Shown here piece after piece: positions 45,219 to 54,324 of a DNA stretch of 64,000 bases. A program made the position numbers and the translations under genes. Numbering within the stretch: position 1 is the first letter of the stretch; the number at the start of each line of letters is the position of its first letter. Source of the DNA: Nocardia transvalensis (GTDB lineage Bacteria > Actinomycetota > Actinomycetes > Mycobacteriales > Mycobacteriaceae); the NCBI RefSeq assembly GCF_015477765.1, contig NZ_JADLQQ010000008.1:310001-374000 (forward strand), written 5' to 3'. The notes beneath the pieces are model-generated. The model was not told the origin of the DNA and did no database searches. It saw only the letters and a list, made by a program, of their open reading frames with translations.

Positions 45219-46113
45219 ACAGCGGGTCGGTTCACTTCCGTTGTGGCAGCGACGAATTCTTCGATCATTGCACCAATTCGCCGTGGAGGAACGGCAGCTG
45301 GCCGAGCGTGGACCTTACGAGTGGGAGTCCGACTACGAGGAGAGCCGTGGAGCGCTGGCGGAGCGGCGCTATGACCACGAGCGCCGCGCCGAGCAACTCG
45401 GTATTCCCCGTGAGTGGCTGGACACAGCTGCGGAGCAGGGGGCACGCGGAGTCACATGGGACGAAGGCAATCCACTACCACCGGTGCACATCGCGCGAGT
45501 GGTGGTCCTGGACCGGGTGAGCGCGTTGGCGTTCGTGGTCGACGACATGGCGCTCATCGATGCCGAACGCCGCCGACGCCAAGCCATCGGCATTCGAAGC
45601 CTTCTCCACGACGAAACCGATGTGCCGAAGCTCATGGACGACCGATCGTTTCGGCGAAACCTGGATTCAAGGTGGCTCGTACTGAATGGCTACGCGGATC
45701 TGACCGCGGTGACCGCCGATGAACGCGACCAGGTATGGCAGCAGATCTGCCGCACACGGCCATACCGAGCCGAAATGTACCGATCCGTGTCGACGTCGAG
45801 TATCGACCGGCTGTGGCGGACGCTGAGCTCGCGCCAGGCATCAGTTCGGGTGTGGAAGCTTCACGATCTGCTCGAGCCCGATCCCAGCAACCCACCGACT
45901 AGGGAGCCGGCTGCTGCCTTCCCTACACCTACTGCCGTGAGAGTGCTGGCTACTGCCGCAGTCAACGAGGTGGGGCCCGCGCCAGCGGACGGCATCGGTG
46001 CCGGTACAGCCGCCGAGACCGCCATCGGCATCGATAACCACACGGGTTGGACCGACGACCCCGGCGGTGATCGGCGCCCGGAACCTCACGCCGGGCAGGG
46101 GTTGGAGCCATGA
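45202..46113 (+). CDS. Array protein 1: helical protein with shared C-terminal tag
   Basis: A 303-aa protein, the first of the tag family. GTG 45202 is taken (GTG 45193 also possible). N-terminal helices: I-L-R-S-L-H-Q-F-A-V-E-E and L-G-I-P-R-E-W-L-D-T-A-A-E-Q-G-A-R-G-V-T-W, the central family motif. The middle is helical with basic and acidic patches. The C-terminal tail reads A-E-T-A-I-G, then H-T-G-W, D-D-P and terminal G-L-E-P, matching the tails of the nine related genes downstream. No membrane segment or enzyme motif. The stop overlaps the next ATG. Confidence 0.6.
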   Translation: MTESYEQRVGSLPLWQRRILRSLHQFAVEERQLAERGPYEWESDYEESRGALAERRYDHERRAEQLGIPREWLDTAAEQGARGVTWDEGNPLPPVHIARVVVLDRVSALAFVVDDMALIDAERRRRQAIGIRSLLHDETDVPKLMDDRSFRRNLDSRWLVLNGYADLTAVTADERDQVWQQICRTRPYRAEMYRSVSTSSIDRLWRTLSSRQASVRVWKLHDLLEPDPSNPPTREPAAAFPTPTAVRVLATAAVNEVGPAPADGIGAGTAAETAIGIDNHTGWTDDPGGDRRPEPHAGQGLEP

Positions 46114-46655
46114 ACCGCCGAATCCGGCTGATCTCTGCAATCGGCGCGACCACTGTGATCGCGCTGCTCGGCTCCTGCGGTCACAGCCACGATCGGGCAT
46201 CGAAGCCCGAACCACGCTGCAACAGCACGTTGTTCGCACCACGCGACCAGGTCGATCACTGCTCCGCCGAGGCAGTCATGACGGCCGCAGCGTCAACGGT
46301 GTTCAGCTATCGACCGGCCAGCGAGCCTGACCCGCGCGACGCGTTCCGGCAGGCGAAACCGCTGATGGACCCGGACTACGCCCGGCGGGCCGAGCCCGCG
46401 GCGGGGGTGCTGGTCCCGATCACCGGCACCATGTGGGCGCAGTGGGCCAGCGCGGGCACGACCATCACCGCCACAGCCCGCGTCACCGGCGACGATCACC
46501 CACCCGACACCGGCACCCGCGCCGCGCGGGTGCTCGATGTCACCCAACAACCCAGCGACAACACCCCACCGATCCGGTTCGCCCTCTACGTCGAAGCAGA
46601 ACGACCGAACGAGGCTGCGGGGTGGCGTATTTCAGCAATGGAGGTGAAACAGTGA
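46110..46655 (+). CDS. Conjugation lipoprotein with NTF2-like domain
   Basis: A 181-aa lipoprotein. ATG 46110 overlaps the preceding stop. The signal ends in L-L-G-S-C-G (lipobox, Cys near 24). The mature part begins with two Cys (R-C-N-S-T and D-H-C-S-A) and has A-A-A-S-T-V-F-S-Y-R-P with D-P-R-D-A-F-R-Q-A-K-P-L-M, as in NTF2/VirB8-like domains of actinobacterial transfer systems. It interrupts the tag-family array and overlaps the next member, so the array is part of the same transcript as transfer genes. Confidence 0.7.
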   Translation: MNRRIRLISAIGATTVIALLGSCGHSHDRASKPEPRCNSTLFAPRDQVDHCSAEAVMTAAASTVFSYRPASEPDPRDAFRQAKPLMDPDYARRAEPAAGVLVPITGTMWAQWASAGTTITATARVTGDDHPPDTGTRAARVLDVTQQPSDNTPPIRFALYVEAERPNEAAGWRISAMEVKQ

Positions 46656-47638
46656 GTGGCGGTGACCCCGTTGACGAAGGCGGGCAAGCAGTGCGCACCG
46701 GATTCATCCAAGCCATGCAGACCACGGCCATGACAATGAATCTTCTGCAGCGGCGGGGCGCGGAGTCGCGGTCGATCGCCGAATTCCAACAGCGCCAAGC
46801 CGATCGAGCATCCGAGCAGAGACGCAATGGCGAAATCCACGAACTGCAGGCGCAGGGCTACCGAGACCGCGCCGAGAAGGCGCAGCAGCTCCACGATCTG
46901 GAAGTAAAGATCAAACAAGCGCGGCTGGCCTACGACGAGCGCTCCGATGCTCGCCGGGAAGCCGAGCACACCGCGAACGAGGCCCGGCGCAACAAGATCC
47001 ACGGATACCAGGTGCAGGGATACCGGGCCGAGAGGATCCGCAAGGACGCAATCCACGCACAACAGATGGACGGCTACACCACACGGAAAGCGCAAGCGGC
47101 GCATCTACACAACCTCGACGCGGAGTACAAGAAGCTACTCATCGACGGCCGCCGCCGAGCCATGGGGTTCACCGAAACGCTGGCCGACATCAGCGATCCG
47201 GGGCTCGCCTCCGCGGCCACGTCGGCGGCCGCCTGGGCCGCCGCACGTAGCACCGCTGATCTGTCCGACGATCACCAGACCTACTCCGACGCCTACAGCG
47301 AACGCTACGCCGAAGACACCGGAGAAGACCCCACGGAGCTGATCGGTACGTCCGTCGATGAGCACCACCAGTACGACTACGACACCGAAAACAGCTGGCC
47401 AGCGTCCATGTCCGAAGCGATGGCCGGTGTCGCAGAAGAGCTCACGTTCGACATTTACGCAGGGCAGCTGCACGACCCGGACAACGACAGCGAACCGGTG
47501 ATCTGGGACGGCACCGAGATGGGAGCGGCCATCGAAGCAGCCGGGCTGACCGGTGCGGTGCCGGAGAGTTTCCCCACCGGACCGGTTCCCGAGACTCCGG
47601 GGTCGGTAGCGAGCCTGGACACGGGAATCGAACCATGA
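46652..47638 (+). CDS. Array protein 2: coiled-coil protein with shared C-terminal tag
   Basis: A 328-aa protein from GTG 46652 (overlaps the lipoprotein stop). Residues about 30-180 form a long, highly charged coiled coil (repeated Q-G-Y-R-x-x-R/E units such as A-Q-G-Y-R-D-R-A-E-K). An Ala-rich helix (A-T-S-A-A-A-W-A-A-A-R) and an acidic stretch follow. It lacks the central A-G-x-P-R-x-W-I motif of the others yet ends G-A-A-I-E-A-A-G..., P-rich, D-T-G-I-E-P, so the tail is attached to an unrelated body. Its stop overlaps the next ATG. Confidence 0.65.
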   Translation: MSGGDPVDEGGQAVRTGFIQAMQTTAMTMNLLQRRGAESRSIAEFQQRQADRASEQRRNGEIHELQAQGYRDRAEKAQQLHDLEVKIKQARLAYDERSDARREAEHTANEARRNKIHGYQVQGYRAERIRKDAIHAQQMDGYTTRKAQAAHLHNLDAEYKKLLIDGRRRAMGFTETLADISDPGLASAATSAAAWAAARSTADLSDDHQTYSDAYSERYAEDTGEDPTELIGTSVDEHHQYDYDTENSWPASMSEAMAGVAEELTFDIYAGQLHDPDNDSEPVIWDGTEMGAAIEAAGLTGAVPESFPTGPVPETPGSVASLDTGIEP

Positions 47639-48549
47639 GCAGCACGAATTGGGTGACGCCGATGCCGACCCCGCGGCAAGTCAAGATGCTCAAGGCAATC
47701 CACGCGCAACAGATGACCGAGAGAAAAGGCGCGTTCGGTCGCGACCGCGGTGCGCAGTCGGCATCGTGGGACGAGCAGCGAGTGGCCGACGCCCGGCTGG
47801 TACGGGAGTTGGAGAACGTCGCTGCGGCCGCAGGCGTCCCGCGGGAATGGATCGAGCAGGCGCGGGAGCGTGGCGCATCCGGGTTGCCGTGGAACACGAG
47901 GCTGAACTGGCGTGTCCCGGAACCCGTCGAGCGGGCAGATGTACTCGCGACACTGGCGGCCGATGTTCGGCAGGTCCAGGAACTGGCGACTCTGGTCGCC
48001 GCCTACGGCGACGAGGGGCGGCTGCGGGAAGTCGGCACCGCGCAGCTGATCGACCGGAAACTGCGTATCCTCGGCCAGCGCGTTGCCGCTCTGGCGTGGG
48101 CCCTCGATATCACCGCCAGCGAGGCCGAGCGGTTGTGGGGCGCTGAAAGCCATTGGACCGCAGCGACTGCCAGCGTTCGCAGCGCTAGCGCTACCTCGGT
48201 GGCCGAGCGGTGGCGAGCCCATGCACGGTCGGACACCACCTCTCTGGATCTGCAAGCGACGGCACTAGCGAAATGCGGACTGACCGGCAAGCACGCAGAA
48301 CATGGGCCACCCACTCCGGAGGAAGTGGTGCAGGTGGCCCGAAACCTGCTCACACCAACACCGACCACCGCGGCCGCGCCCACCGCGACCGAGGACAACG
48401 TGGCGCACGGACCTGACGACGGACGTGCGATAGGCGCAGCGATTGCGGCTGTCGAGTTCAGCGCGGCACCCGAACCCGAGGCTCCCGTCACTGCACCCAC
48501 GGCCTTGCCCCCACGTGACCCGTTTGCGCTGCCGGAGCTGGAGCCATGA
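47635..48549 (+). CDS. Array protein 3: helical protein with shared C-terminal tag
   Basis: A 304-aa protein. ATG 47635 overlaps the upstream stop. Family motif near residues 65-90: A-A-G-V-P-R-E-W-I-E-Q-A-R-E-R-G-A-S-G-L. A second helical segment (V-L-A-T-L-A-A-D-V-R-Q-V-Q-E-L-A-T-L) matches the L-x-x-D-V-x-x-L pattern of other members. The tail is G-R-A-I-G-A-A-I-A-A-V then P-rich and L-P-E-L-E-P. No signal peptide or catalytic motif is seen. Confidence 0.62.
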   Translation: MSSTNWVTPMPTPRQVKMLKAIHAQQMTERKGAFGRDRGAQSASWDEQRVADARLVRELENVAAAAGVPREWIEQARERGASGLPWNTRLNWRVPEPVERADVLATLAADVRQVQELATLVAAYGDEGRLREVGTAQLIDRKLRILGQRVAALAWALDITASEAERLWGAESHWTAATASVRSASATSVAERWRAHARSDTTSLDLQATALAKCGLTGKHAEHGPPTPEEVVQVARNLLTPTPTTAAAPTATEDNVAHGPDDGRAIGAAIAAVEFSAAPEPEAPVTAPTALPPRDPFALPELEP

Positions 48550-48680
48550 ACGAAAGCCGGTGGGACACAGAAAAGCCGGTGTTCCGGGGCTGGGGACCGC
48601 CCCCGCCTGTATCAGCAAGACCGATATCGACTCTTCAGCGAGGAGGCTGTCATGCGCGACGACATTCCGTGGCGGGATGA
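48546..48680 (+). CDS. Possible coupled leader peptide
   Basis: ATG 48546 overlaps the preceding stop (ATGA) and the frame runs 44 codons, overlapping the start of the next gene. The peptide is Arg/Pro-rich with no recognisable features. It may keep ribosomes on the message up to the next start, which has its own GAGGAGG site. Confidence 0.25.
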   Translation: MNESRWDTEKPVFRGWGPPPPVSARPISTLQRGGCHARRHSVAG

Positions 48681-49584
48681 ACCTGCATGGCGGGTCAGGC
48701 TACTGCAACAGATTCAGGACTTGGCCGCCCACCGGACAGGCATGCTTCGCCGCGGCTACCAACAGTTCCACGGCCATGACGAGCTGGCACGCGAAGGCTG
48801 GCGCGCGGAGCTGATCCTGGTCGAGGAAATTTGTGGCGATCTCGAACGACGAGCGCTGGCCTCAGGCATTCCGAGACCGTGGATCGATGACGTCCTCGTG
48901 CTGGGGCGCCGCGGTATCCGATACATCGACCACTACCCGGACCCGAGGGTGGGCACCAACCGGGCACGCGAAGCGTTGATCGAGCGCCTCGCCGATGACG
49001 TATGGCATCTGCAACACATGGCGGTAATCGCGGCTGCCCGCCGCGACCGGCTCTATGGACAGGGTGTGCTCGCCGAACCCCAACCAGCTGCGGCGGGACA
49101 GTTCGAACGTAACATGATCACCTACTGGACGCGGGCCTCCGGCATCGCGGGCTCGATCGATCTGACGCGACTCGAACGAAAACAGTTGTGGGCGAGCACA
49201 GTTGATGATTGGCGGCGCATCGTTGCCGCGACCACCGCGACCTATGACGACCTCGAGCTGAACCTTTGGTGGCTTGGTCACGCACACGCCGGGATCGAAA
49301 GGATGCTCGGCTCCAGCCTGGATCCTTTCACGACCACCGCCATCATCGGCGACATCCGGGGACACACGCTGCCGACGCCCACGGACATGATCGCCGCCGC
49401 CGAAGAAGCCTTGGTCCCACCCAGACCGCTGCGCCACCCCCACTCCCGCCCGGCCGCCGGGGCATCCGAGGCCATCGAGACCATGCTGCCTGAACCCGGC
49501 GCATGGTCGGCGCAGCCGCCCGACCCGCCGACCGCAGCCCCAGATCCCCCGCTCGGCCCGGACACCGGGATCGAACCGGTATGA
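48652..49584 (+). CDS. Array protein 4: helical protein with shared C-terminal tag
   Basis: A 310-aa protein. ATG 48652 follows GAGGAGG by 5-6 bp. The N-terminus has L-L-Q-Q-I-Q-D-L-A-A-H, then A-S-G-I-P-R-P-W-I-D-D-V-L-V-L-G-R-R-G-I, then L-A-D-D-V-W-H-L-Q-H-M-A-V-I-A-A-A-R-R, all three matching the family's core motifs. The tail reads S-E-A-I-E-T-M-L-P-E-P-G-A-W and ends D-T-G-I-E-P-V. This member shows the complete architecture most clearly. Likely cytoplasmic and helical; function unknown. Confidence 0.65.
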   Translation: MRDDIPWRDEPAWRVRLLQQIQDLAAHRTGMLRRGYQQFHGHDELAREGWRAELILVEEICGDLERRALASGIPRPWIDDVLVLGRRGIRYIDHYPDPRVGTNRAREALIERLADDVWHLQHMAVIAAARRDRLYGQGVLAEPQPAAAGQFERNMITYWTRASGIAGSIDLTRLERKQLWASTVDDWRRIVAATTATYDDLELNLWWLGHAHAGIERMLGSSLDPFTTTAIIGDIRGHTLPTPTDMIAAAEEALVPPRPLRHPHSRPAAGASEAIETMLPEPGAWSAQPPDPPTAAPDPPLGPDTGIEPV

Positions 49585-49599
49585 GCCTCGAAACCGAGG

Positions 49600-50529
49600 G
49601 TGGTCGTGAACATCAACCCTAAAGGATCGCAGCGCTGCGGTGATCTCCCGAAACAGGTGGCCCGAGAGCTACGTGCGGTGCAACTACTGGCCAAACAGGA
49701 AGCCGAAATGATCCGCCAAGCCCAAGCATCTGGACAGGATCTCACCACGTTGATGCCGATGACCTTGCGGATCAACGAGATCGGACGGGTGCGAGAACTT
49801 GCCGAAGTCGCCGCCCGTGCCGCGGGCGCGCCGAGCGTGTGGGTCGACCGCGTTCGTCGGCTCGGCGCGCTCGGGCGGGAGTGGGACGACAACCAACTGC
49901 TGCCCCCACCACCGCCGCTGCGGCGGCGCCGGGCCGCGCAGCGCGTCCTCGATGACGTGAAGCAGGTGATCGACATGGCGGTCCTCGACGCTGTACGCGA
50001 GCACCTACTGAGCCTCGAGGCCATCGAGCATCGCGATGAACCGACGATTGCCCAGTACCGCACCAACATGGACGTGTTGCTGGCCCGGGCCCGATACACA
50101 GCACGGTTGGGCGGGATGACCGAACAGGAAGTAGGCCGGACCTGGGAGCGATCCCGACGGGACTGGCGCCAAGACATCAGCCACTACCTGCACAACCACA
50201 CCGGCGACGACATCGACGCGTTGTGGGGCCGATACGCCAGCTCGGACATCGAACGAGATGCCCGCAAGGCAATTGGAAACCTGCGCCGTGAGCTCAACGT
50301 GGCAGGAAATCCAGGACCGAACCTCTCCCCTCCACCGTCGGCCTACTTACTGCATCAAGCCCGCGACGCGTTGGCCGCCGAACTCAACCACGACGACGGC
50401 GCTCACATCGCCACCGCGATCGGCGCGGCCCTTCCCAAGGACCTCACGCGCGCCTGGGACAACCTCGACCGAGAGGCGGCGTCCCGGCTCCACACCGGGC
50501 CGGTTTTCGATGCCGGACCGGACCCATAG
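49600..50529 (+). CDS. Array protein 5: helical protein with shared C-terminal tag
   Basis: A 309-aa protein. GTG 49600 or GTG 49606; no strong ribosome site. Core motif A-A-G-A-P-S-V-W-V-D-R-V-R-R-L-G-A-L-G, then a poly-Pro patch and V-L-D-D-V-K-Q-V-I-D-M-A-V-L-D-A-V-R. The tail helix is A-H-I-A-T-A-I-G-A-A-L-P-K-D-L-T-R-A-W and the end is D-A-G-P-D-P, a weaker version of the G-x-E-P terminus. Second half is rich in charged helices with several Trp-Arg motifs. Confidence 0.62.
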   Translation: MVVNINPKGSQRCGDLPKQVARELRAVQLLAKQEAEMIRQAQASGQDLTTLMPMTLRINEIGRVRELAEVAARAAGAPSVWVDRVRRLGALGREWDDNQLLPPPPPLRRRRAAQRVLDDVKQVIDMAVLDAVREHLLSLEAIEHRDEPTIAQYRTNMDVLLARARYTARLGGMTEQEVGRTWERSRRDWRQDISHYLHNHTGDDIDALWGRYASSDIERDARKAIGNLRRELNVAGNPGPNLSPPPSAYLLHQARDALAAELNHDDGAHIATAIGAALPKDLTRAWDNLDREAASRLHTGPVFDAGPDP

Positions 50530-50585
50530 GTAGCCGACAACCCCGCAACCCAAGCCGATAACGAACACCGGATGGAGGTGTCATC

Positions 50586-51551
50586 ATGACCCAACCGGAA
50601 CCGACATCGTCGAAGACGATGTCGGTGCAGCAGTTACAGCAGCAACTGCTGCAACAGATCCACGATCTGGCCGTGGAAGAAACCCGCCTCACCCGACTAG
50701 GTTTCGACGCTACCGACGCCAACGCGGAAGCCAACTGGCGCAGCCATCTCGACGGCATCGCCGCGCAGCGGGAGACCACCGAGCAAGCTGCGCTGTCGGC
50801 AGGGCTTCGACCCATCGCCATCACAATGGCCCGCACCCTCGGCGCCAACTACCGCCCGCCAGAACCTCAACCAGCCGAGACCGTCGTACCCGACTCGCAC
50901 GCCAACTCGGTCATGCCCGTGGCCGGGCGGGGATTTCTCGTCGACATGATCAAATTGGAGTGGCAGCAGTTGCGCCGCATGACGGTGTTGAACGCCGCGC
51001 GCCGACTTCGACTGCCCGAGGGCTTGTTCCACATCGGTGCTGACCCCGAGGCGGTCGCCGCCGTCGAGCGGAGCCTGCATGTGAAGCGGACCCGGATCGC
51101 TGTGCTGGCGGGCGTGGCGGGTCTCACCGAGCAGGAGGGCGCGGCCATCTGGACCGACGGCGGGGTCGAGGACATGCGACGCCTGGCCGTGGTCGCCGTC
51201 GAGCCACTCGACGATCTCGCCCTCGAGCACGCGTGGAGAGGTATTGCCCGGCAACGGGAACCGGAAGTACCGCCGTATGTGCTAGTCGATCCGCAAACTG
51301 GGCAACCGGTCGGAGACATCCGTGTACTGCCGCCGACGATCGAGGAGTTGGACGCGAACGCTACGGCCGCGCTGCCGATCGCCGACTCCTCGGGCGCATA
51401 CACCGGGCCGCCCCACCCGATCGATCGGCCTGCCGGAGCAGCCGTCGAGACCATTCTCCCCACCGGCGCCGATCTCGAATGGACAGCCACTCCAAACCCG
51501 GATCCCGAGCCACCACGGACGACACCCGGCATCGGTGCGGAGCCGGACTGA
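50586..51551 (+). CDS. Array protein 6: helical protein with shared C-terminal tag, copy A of a duplicated pair
   Basis: A 321-aa protein. ATG 50586 has TGGAGGTG upstream. The N-terminus M-S-V-Q-Q-L-Q-Q-Q-L-L-Q-Q-I-H-D-L-A-V-E-E-T-type helix shares most residues with the gene at 52543. Core: A-L-S-A-G-L-R-P-I-A-I-T-M-A-R-T-L-G, and W-Q-Q-L-R-R-M-T-V-L-N-A-A-R-R. P-Q-T-G-Q-P-V-G-D-I-R and L-P-P-T-I-E-E-L-D lie before the tail, A-A-V-E-T-I-L-P-T-G-A-D-L-E-W, with terminal G-I-G-A-E-P-D. Confidence 0.68.
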   Translation: MTQPEPTSSKTMSVQQLQQQLLQQIHDLAVEETRLTRLGFDATDANAEANWRSHLDGIAAQRETTEQAALSAGLRPIAITMARTLGANYRPPEPQPAETVVPDSHANSVMPVAGRGFLVDMIKLEWQQLRRMTVLNAARRLRLPEGLFHIGADPEAVAAVERSLHVKRTRIAVLAGVAGLTEQEGAAIWTDGGVEDMRRLAVVAVEPLDDLALEHAWRGIARQREPEVPPYVLVDPQTGQPVGDIRVLPPTIEELDANATAALPIADSSGAYTGPPHPIDRPAGAAVETILPTGADLEWTATPNPDPEPPRTTPGIGAEPD

Positions 51552-51749
51552 CAACCTGGTCTTGGCGCGTCGTCGAACGCGCGCATCATCGTGGCCGAAG
51601 AGACGGCCGCGCAACGTTGGCCGCGGCGGCGCTGGCGCCGTCCGCCGCAGGTATCACCCACCTATCGCGAGGGACATCACCACACCGCAATCGATCTCGA
51701 CGATCCGGTTGCGGCCCGAACCAACCCGAGACAAAAGGGGCGGAACACG

Positions 51750-52409
51750 ATGTCCGACAACACCTCCGACGCCGTCAACCCCGACAGCACCGGGAGCTGG
51801 CCGACAGGAATCGAACCGGTTTCATCGAACCAGCTACCGACAGATCCCGATGCGGGCAGGGCCGCCTGGTCCGGCCCGGCCGTGCGCGCGGTCCAGCTAA
51901 TGCTGCTGCGAGACGTACAGAACACCGCGCACAAGCAGCATTTCTTGCTGGCCCTCACCGCCCAGGTCGACGACGGCACGGCCGAGTTTCGACAGCAATG
52001 GGGAGCCATCCTCGACGACATAGCTGGCGCAGTGCAGCGGACAGTGGCCCTCGCCGAGAAGGGCCGAGTCGCCTCGTCCGATATCACCCGAGCCCTCGAC
52101 CTCGGCGCGAAAGGGCTGCCGTGGCACATCCGACCCGCGAGCCCCTCCCTGGCACTGTTCGAGCAGGCGCTCAACCAGCGCGCCGAAATCGCGACAGGTG
52201 CCGGGGTGACCAGCAGCGATAACGGGGGACAGGTCAATCCGCAGGGCACGCCTAGCGCCGAAACCGGCGCAGCCGGTCGCCCGATTGGCGAAGCGATCGA
52301 CACCGCACTGCCGGAACCAGACCACGGCGACTGGCAAGGAACCCCTGAACCTCCCGCATCGCCGCAGGCCGGACACGTCCCGGCACCCGAGCCGGGCAAC
52401 GAGCCGTGA
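51750..52409 (+). CDS. Array protein 7: short helical protein with shared C-terminal tag, copy A
   Basis: A 219-aa protein from ATG 51750 (AAGGGGCGG upstream). It has an N-terminal disordered segment that itself contains T-G-I-E-P-V, a helical core (L-L-R-D-V-Q-N-T-A-H-K-Q, then G-R-V-A-S-S-D-I-T-R-A-L-D-L-G-A-K-G-L-P-W) and a tail G-E-A-I-D-T-A-L-P-E-P-D-H-G-D-W ending P-G-N-E-P. It is closely related to the gene at 53695, with which it forms the second half of the duplicated unit. The 198 bp upstream also match the other copy. Confidence 0.66.
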   Translation: MSDNTSDAVNPDSTGSWPTGIEPVSSNQLPTDPDAGRAAWSGPAVRAVQLMLLRDVQNTAHKQHFLLALTAQVDDGTAEFRQQWGAILDDIAGAVQRTVALAEKGRVASSDITRALDLGAKGLPWHIRPASPSLALFEQALNQRAEIATGAGVTSSDNGGQVNPQGTPSAETGAAGRPIGEAIDTALPEPDHGDWQGTPEPPASPQAGHVPAPEPGNEP

Positions 52410-52542
52410 GCTGGGGACCTGGCCAAGGGCCCGGAGGGCAAGCCCGGCTCCGTCCAGCACGTCGGCCCCGGGCTAGGTCGGTAACGACGGGGCGTAATCC
52501 AATGTGCCGCAATCCAATCACGAGACAAATGGAGGCGTCATC

Positions 52543-53493
52543 ATGACCCATCCGGAACCGGCGTCGGAGGCGATGTCGGTGCAGCAGTGGCAGGAGCGAC
52601 TGCTGCAGCGGATCCACGACCTGGCCGCCGAACACACTCGCGTCACCAGCCTGGGATACGACGAAACCGACCCAGACGGCGAGCAAATCTGGCGCAGTCA
52701 CCTCGACGCTCTCGCCGCGCAACGAGAACACACCGAACAGACCGCCTCGTCGGCCGGAACTCCGCCTCACCTCATCGAGTGGGCCCGTCTGCGCGGTAGC
52801 AGCCGCCAACCATCACCGAACCTTGCCGAACCCGACCCACGCGCACCAACGCCCACGGCCGGCGTCAGTCGAGAATTTCTAGTCGACAAGATTCACACGG
52901 AATGGCTGGAACTGCGGACGATGGCGTTGCTGAACGCCGCCCGCAATCTCCGAACCGCCAACGGGAAGTATGCATTCGGTGCCGACCCGGTCGCGATACT
53001 GGCTGTTGAGCGGACTCTGAGCGTGCGATGGAGAAGGATCGCCGTCCTCGCGGGGGCGGCAGGACTCGGCGAGCAGGACGGCAACACAATTTGGACCAAC
53101 AACGGTGTCGAGGACATGCGCCGCCTCGCCGCGGCCACCGTCGAGGCCCTCGATGATCTTGCCCTCGAAGAGGCATGGAAAGGCATCAGCAGAAAAACAG
53201 AGCCGGAGATCCCGGTCGAGGTCCCTGTCGACCCCCAGACCGGCAAGCCGGTCGGGGTCATCCGCGCCCTGCCGCCGACGATCGAGGAACTGGACGCACA
53301 CGCAACCGCCGCGCTGACCATCGCCGAGCACACCCGCGCCACGAAGGAACTGGCACAACGTCTCGAACGCAACCCCGGCACCGCCGTCGAGGCAGCGCTG
53401 CCGCACGGTGTCGACCGGGAATGGACACACGAATCCAACACCGACCTCTCCCCACCGACGACGACAGCAGAGATCGGCCGGGAGCCGGATTGA
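52543..53493 (+). CDS. Array protein 8: helical protein with shared C-terminal tag, copy B
   Basis: A 316-aa paralogue of the protein encoded at 50586. ATG 52543 has TGGAGGCG upstream, with the same T-C-A-T-C spacing. It keeps M-S-V-Q-Q-W-Q-E-R-L-L-Q-R-I-H-D-L-A-A-E, the G-V-E-D-M-R-R-L-A motif, P-Q-T-G-K-P-V-G-V-I-R and L-P-P-T-I-E-E-L-D. Its core motif has diverged (A-G-T-P-P-H-L-I-E-W-A-R-L-R-G). Tail T-A-V-E-A-A-L-P-H-G-V-D-R-E-W, ending I-G-R-E-P-D. Confidence 0.68.
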   Translation: MTHPEPASEAMSVQQWQERLLQRIHDLAAEHTRVTSLGYDETDPDGEQIWRSHLDALAAQREHTEQTASSAGTPPHLIEWARLRGSSRQPSPNLAEPDPRAPTPTAGVSREFLVDKIHTEWLELRTMALLNAARNLRTANGKYAFGADPVAILAVERTLSVRWRRIAVLAGAAGLGEQDGNTIWTNNGVEDMRRLAAATVEALDDLALEEAWKGISRKTEPEIPVEVPVDPQTGKPVGVIRALPPTIEELDAHATAALTIAEHTRATKELAQRLERNPGTAVEAALPHGVDREWTHESNTDLSPPTTTAEIGREPD

Positions 53494-53694
53494 CGACCGC
53501 ACTCGAATCACCGGCCAATCGCCACGACCGGCGAGCGTGACCAACCACCGAACGACGTTGCAGTAACCGCTGGCGCCGACACCGCAACGAATCCACGCGA
53601 CACCCGGTCAATCAATTGCGAGGGACATCACCACCGCCGCAACCGATTTCGACAATCACTGCGGCCCGCATCGACCCGAACAGGGGCGAACACG

Positions 53695-54324
53695 ATGTCC
53701 GACAACACCTTCGACGCAACCGACTCGCCCGAACAGCAGCCAGCCCCGGAACCACAGTCGGCGGCCCCGGCAGGCTCCGACACAGACAGGGCCGCGTCGC
53801 GCGACCCAACCAAACACCTGCCAGACGAAGCCTTGCTGCGAGAGGTGCAGGACAAGGCATGGATTCAACACGAAATGACCGCCGAAGCTGGCCGTGCGAG
53901 CACCTCCGGTCCGGTCACCAGAGAGCATTGGGTAAAGGTCCTGACCGACTGCGCCGCGGCAGTCCAGCGGGCAGTGCGCACCGCTGAGGAAGGCGGAGTC
54001 GACGCAGGCGACATCACACGTGCTCGCGAACTCGGCGCGAAAGGCGTGCGCTGGAGCGAAGAGGCCGCCAGACCGTATTCCGCACTGCTCGACCAGGCTC
54101 CCCGTGATCAGACACCCACGGGCTCCGCAGCCGGTCCGGCCACCGCGGACCACAGGCGAGCGTTGGTGACCACGACGCGATCAACCGAACCCAGCCGCGA
54201 CCTCGACGACGCTATCGCCACAGTCCTCGACGGCCAGGCGGAAAAGGGTTGGCAGAGCGACGATGTCGCGAGCCAGCCGAAATCGGATCCGGCACCAGGG
54301 ACCGGTCCCGAGGCAGCGCCATGA
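53695..54324 (+). CDS. Array protein 9: short helical protein with shared C-terminal tag, copy B
   Basis: A 209-aa paralogue of the protein encoded at 51750; both begin M-S-D-N-T-(S/F)-D-A and share L-L-R-E-V-Q-D-K-A, A-A-A-V-Q-R-A-V and D-I-T-R-A-R-E-L-G-A-K-G-V-R-W. The tail helix is D-D-A-I-A-T-V-L-D-G with a Trp after it, but the last residues are G-P-E-A-A-P, so the terminal G-x-E-P is degenerate. The stop overlaps the next ATG. Confidence 0.64.
   Translation: MSDNTFDATDSPEQQPAPEPQSAAPAGSDTDRAASRDPTKHLPDEALLREVQDKAWIQHEMTAEAGRASTSGPVTREHWVKVLTDCAAAVQRAVRTAEEGGVDAGDITRARELGAKGVRWSEEAARPYSALLDQAPRDQTPTGSAAGPATADHRRALVTTTRSTEPSRDLDDAIATVLDGQAEKGWQSDDVASQPKSDPAPGTGPEAAP

Larger units (their letters stand above)
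50565..54324 (+). repeat. Tandem segmental duplication of a two-gene unit
   Basis: Unit A (about 50565-52409) and unit B (about 52522-54324) each hold a ~320-aa gene and a ~210-aa gene in the same order. Matching extends to non-coding leaders: GGAGG-(T/C)-GTCATCATGACCCA before the first gene, and GCGAGGGACATCACCAC about 80-90 bp before the second. Confidence 0.75.
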
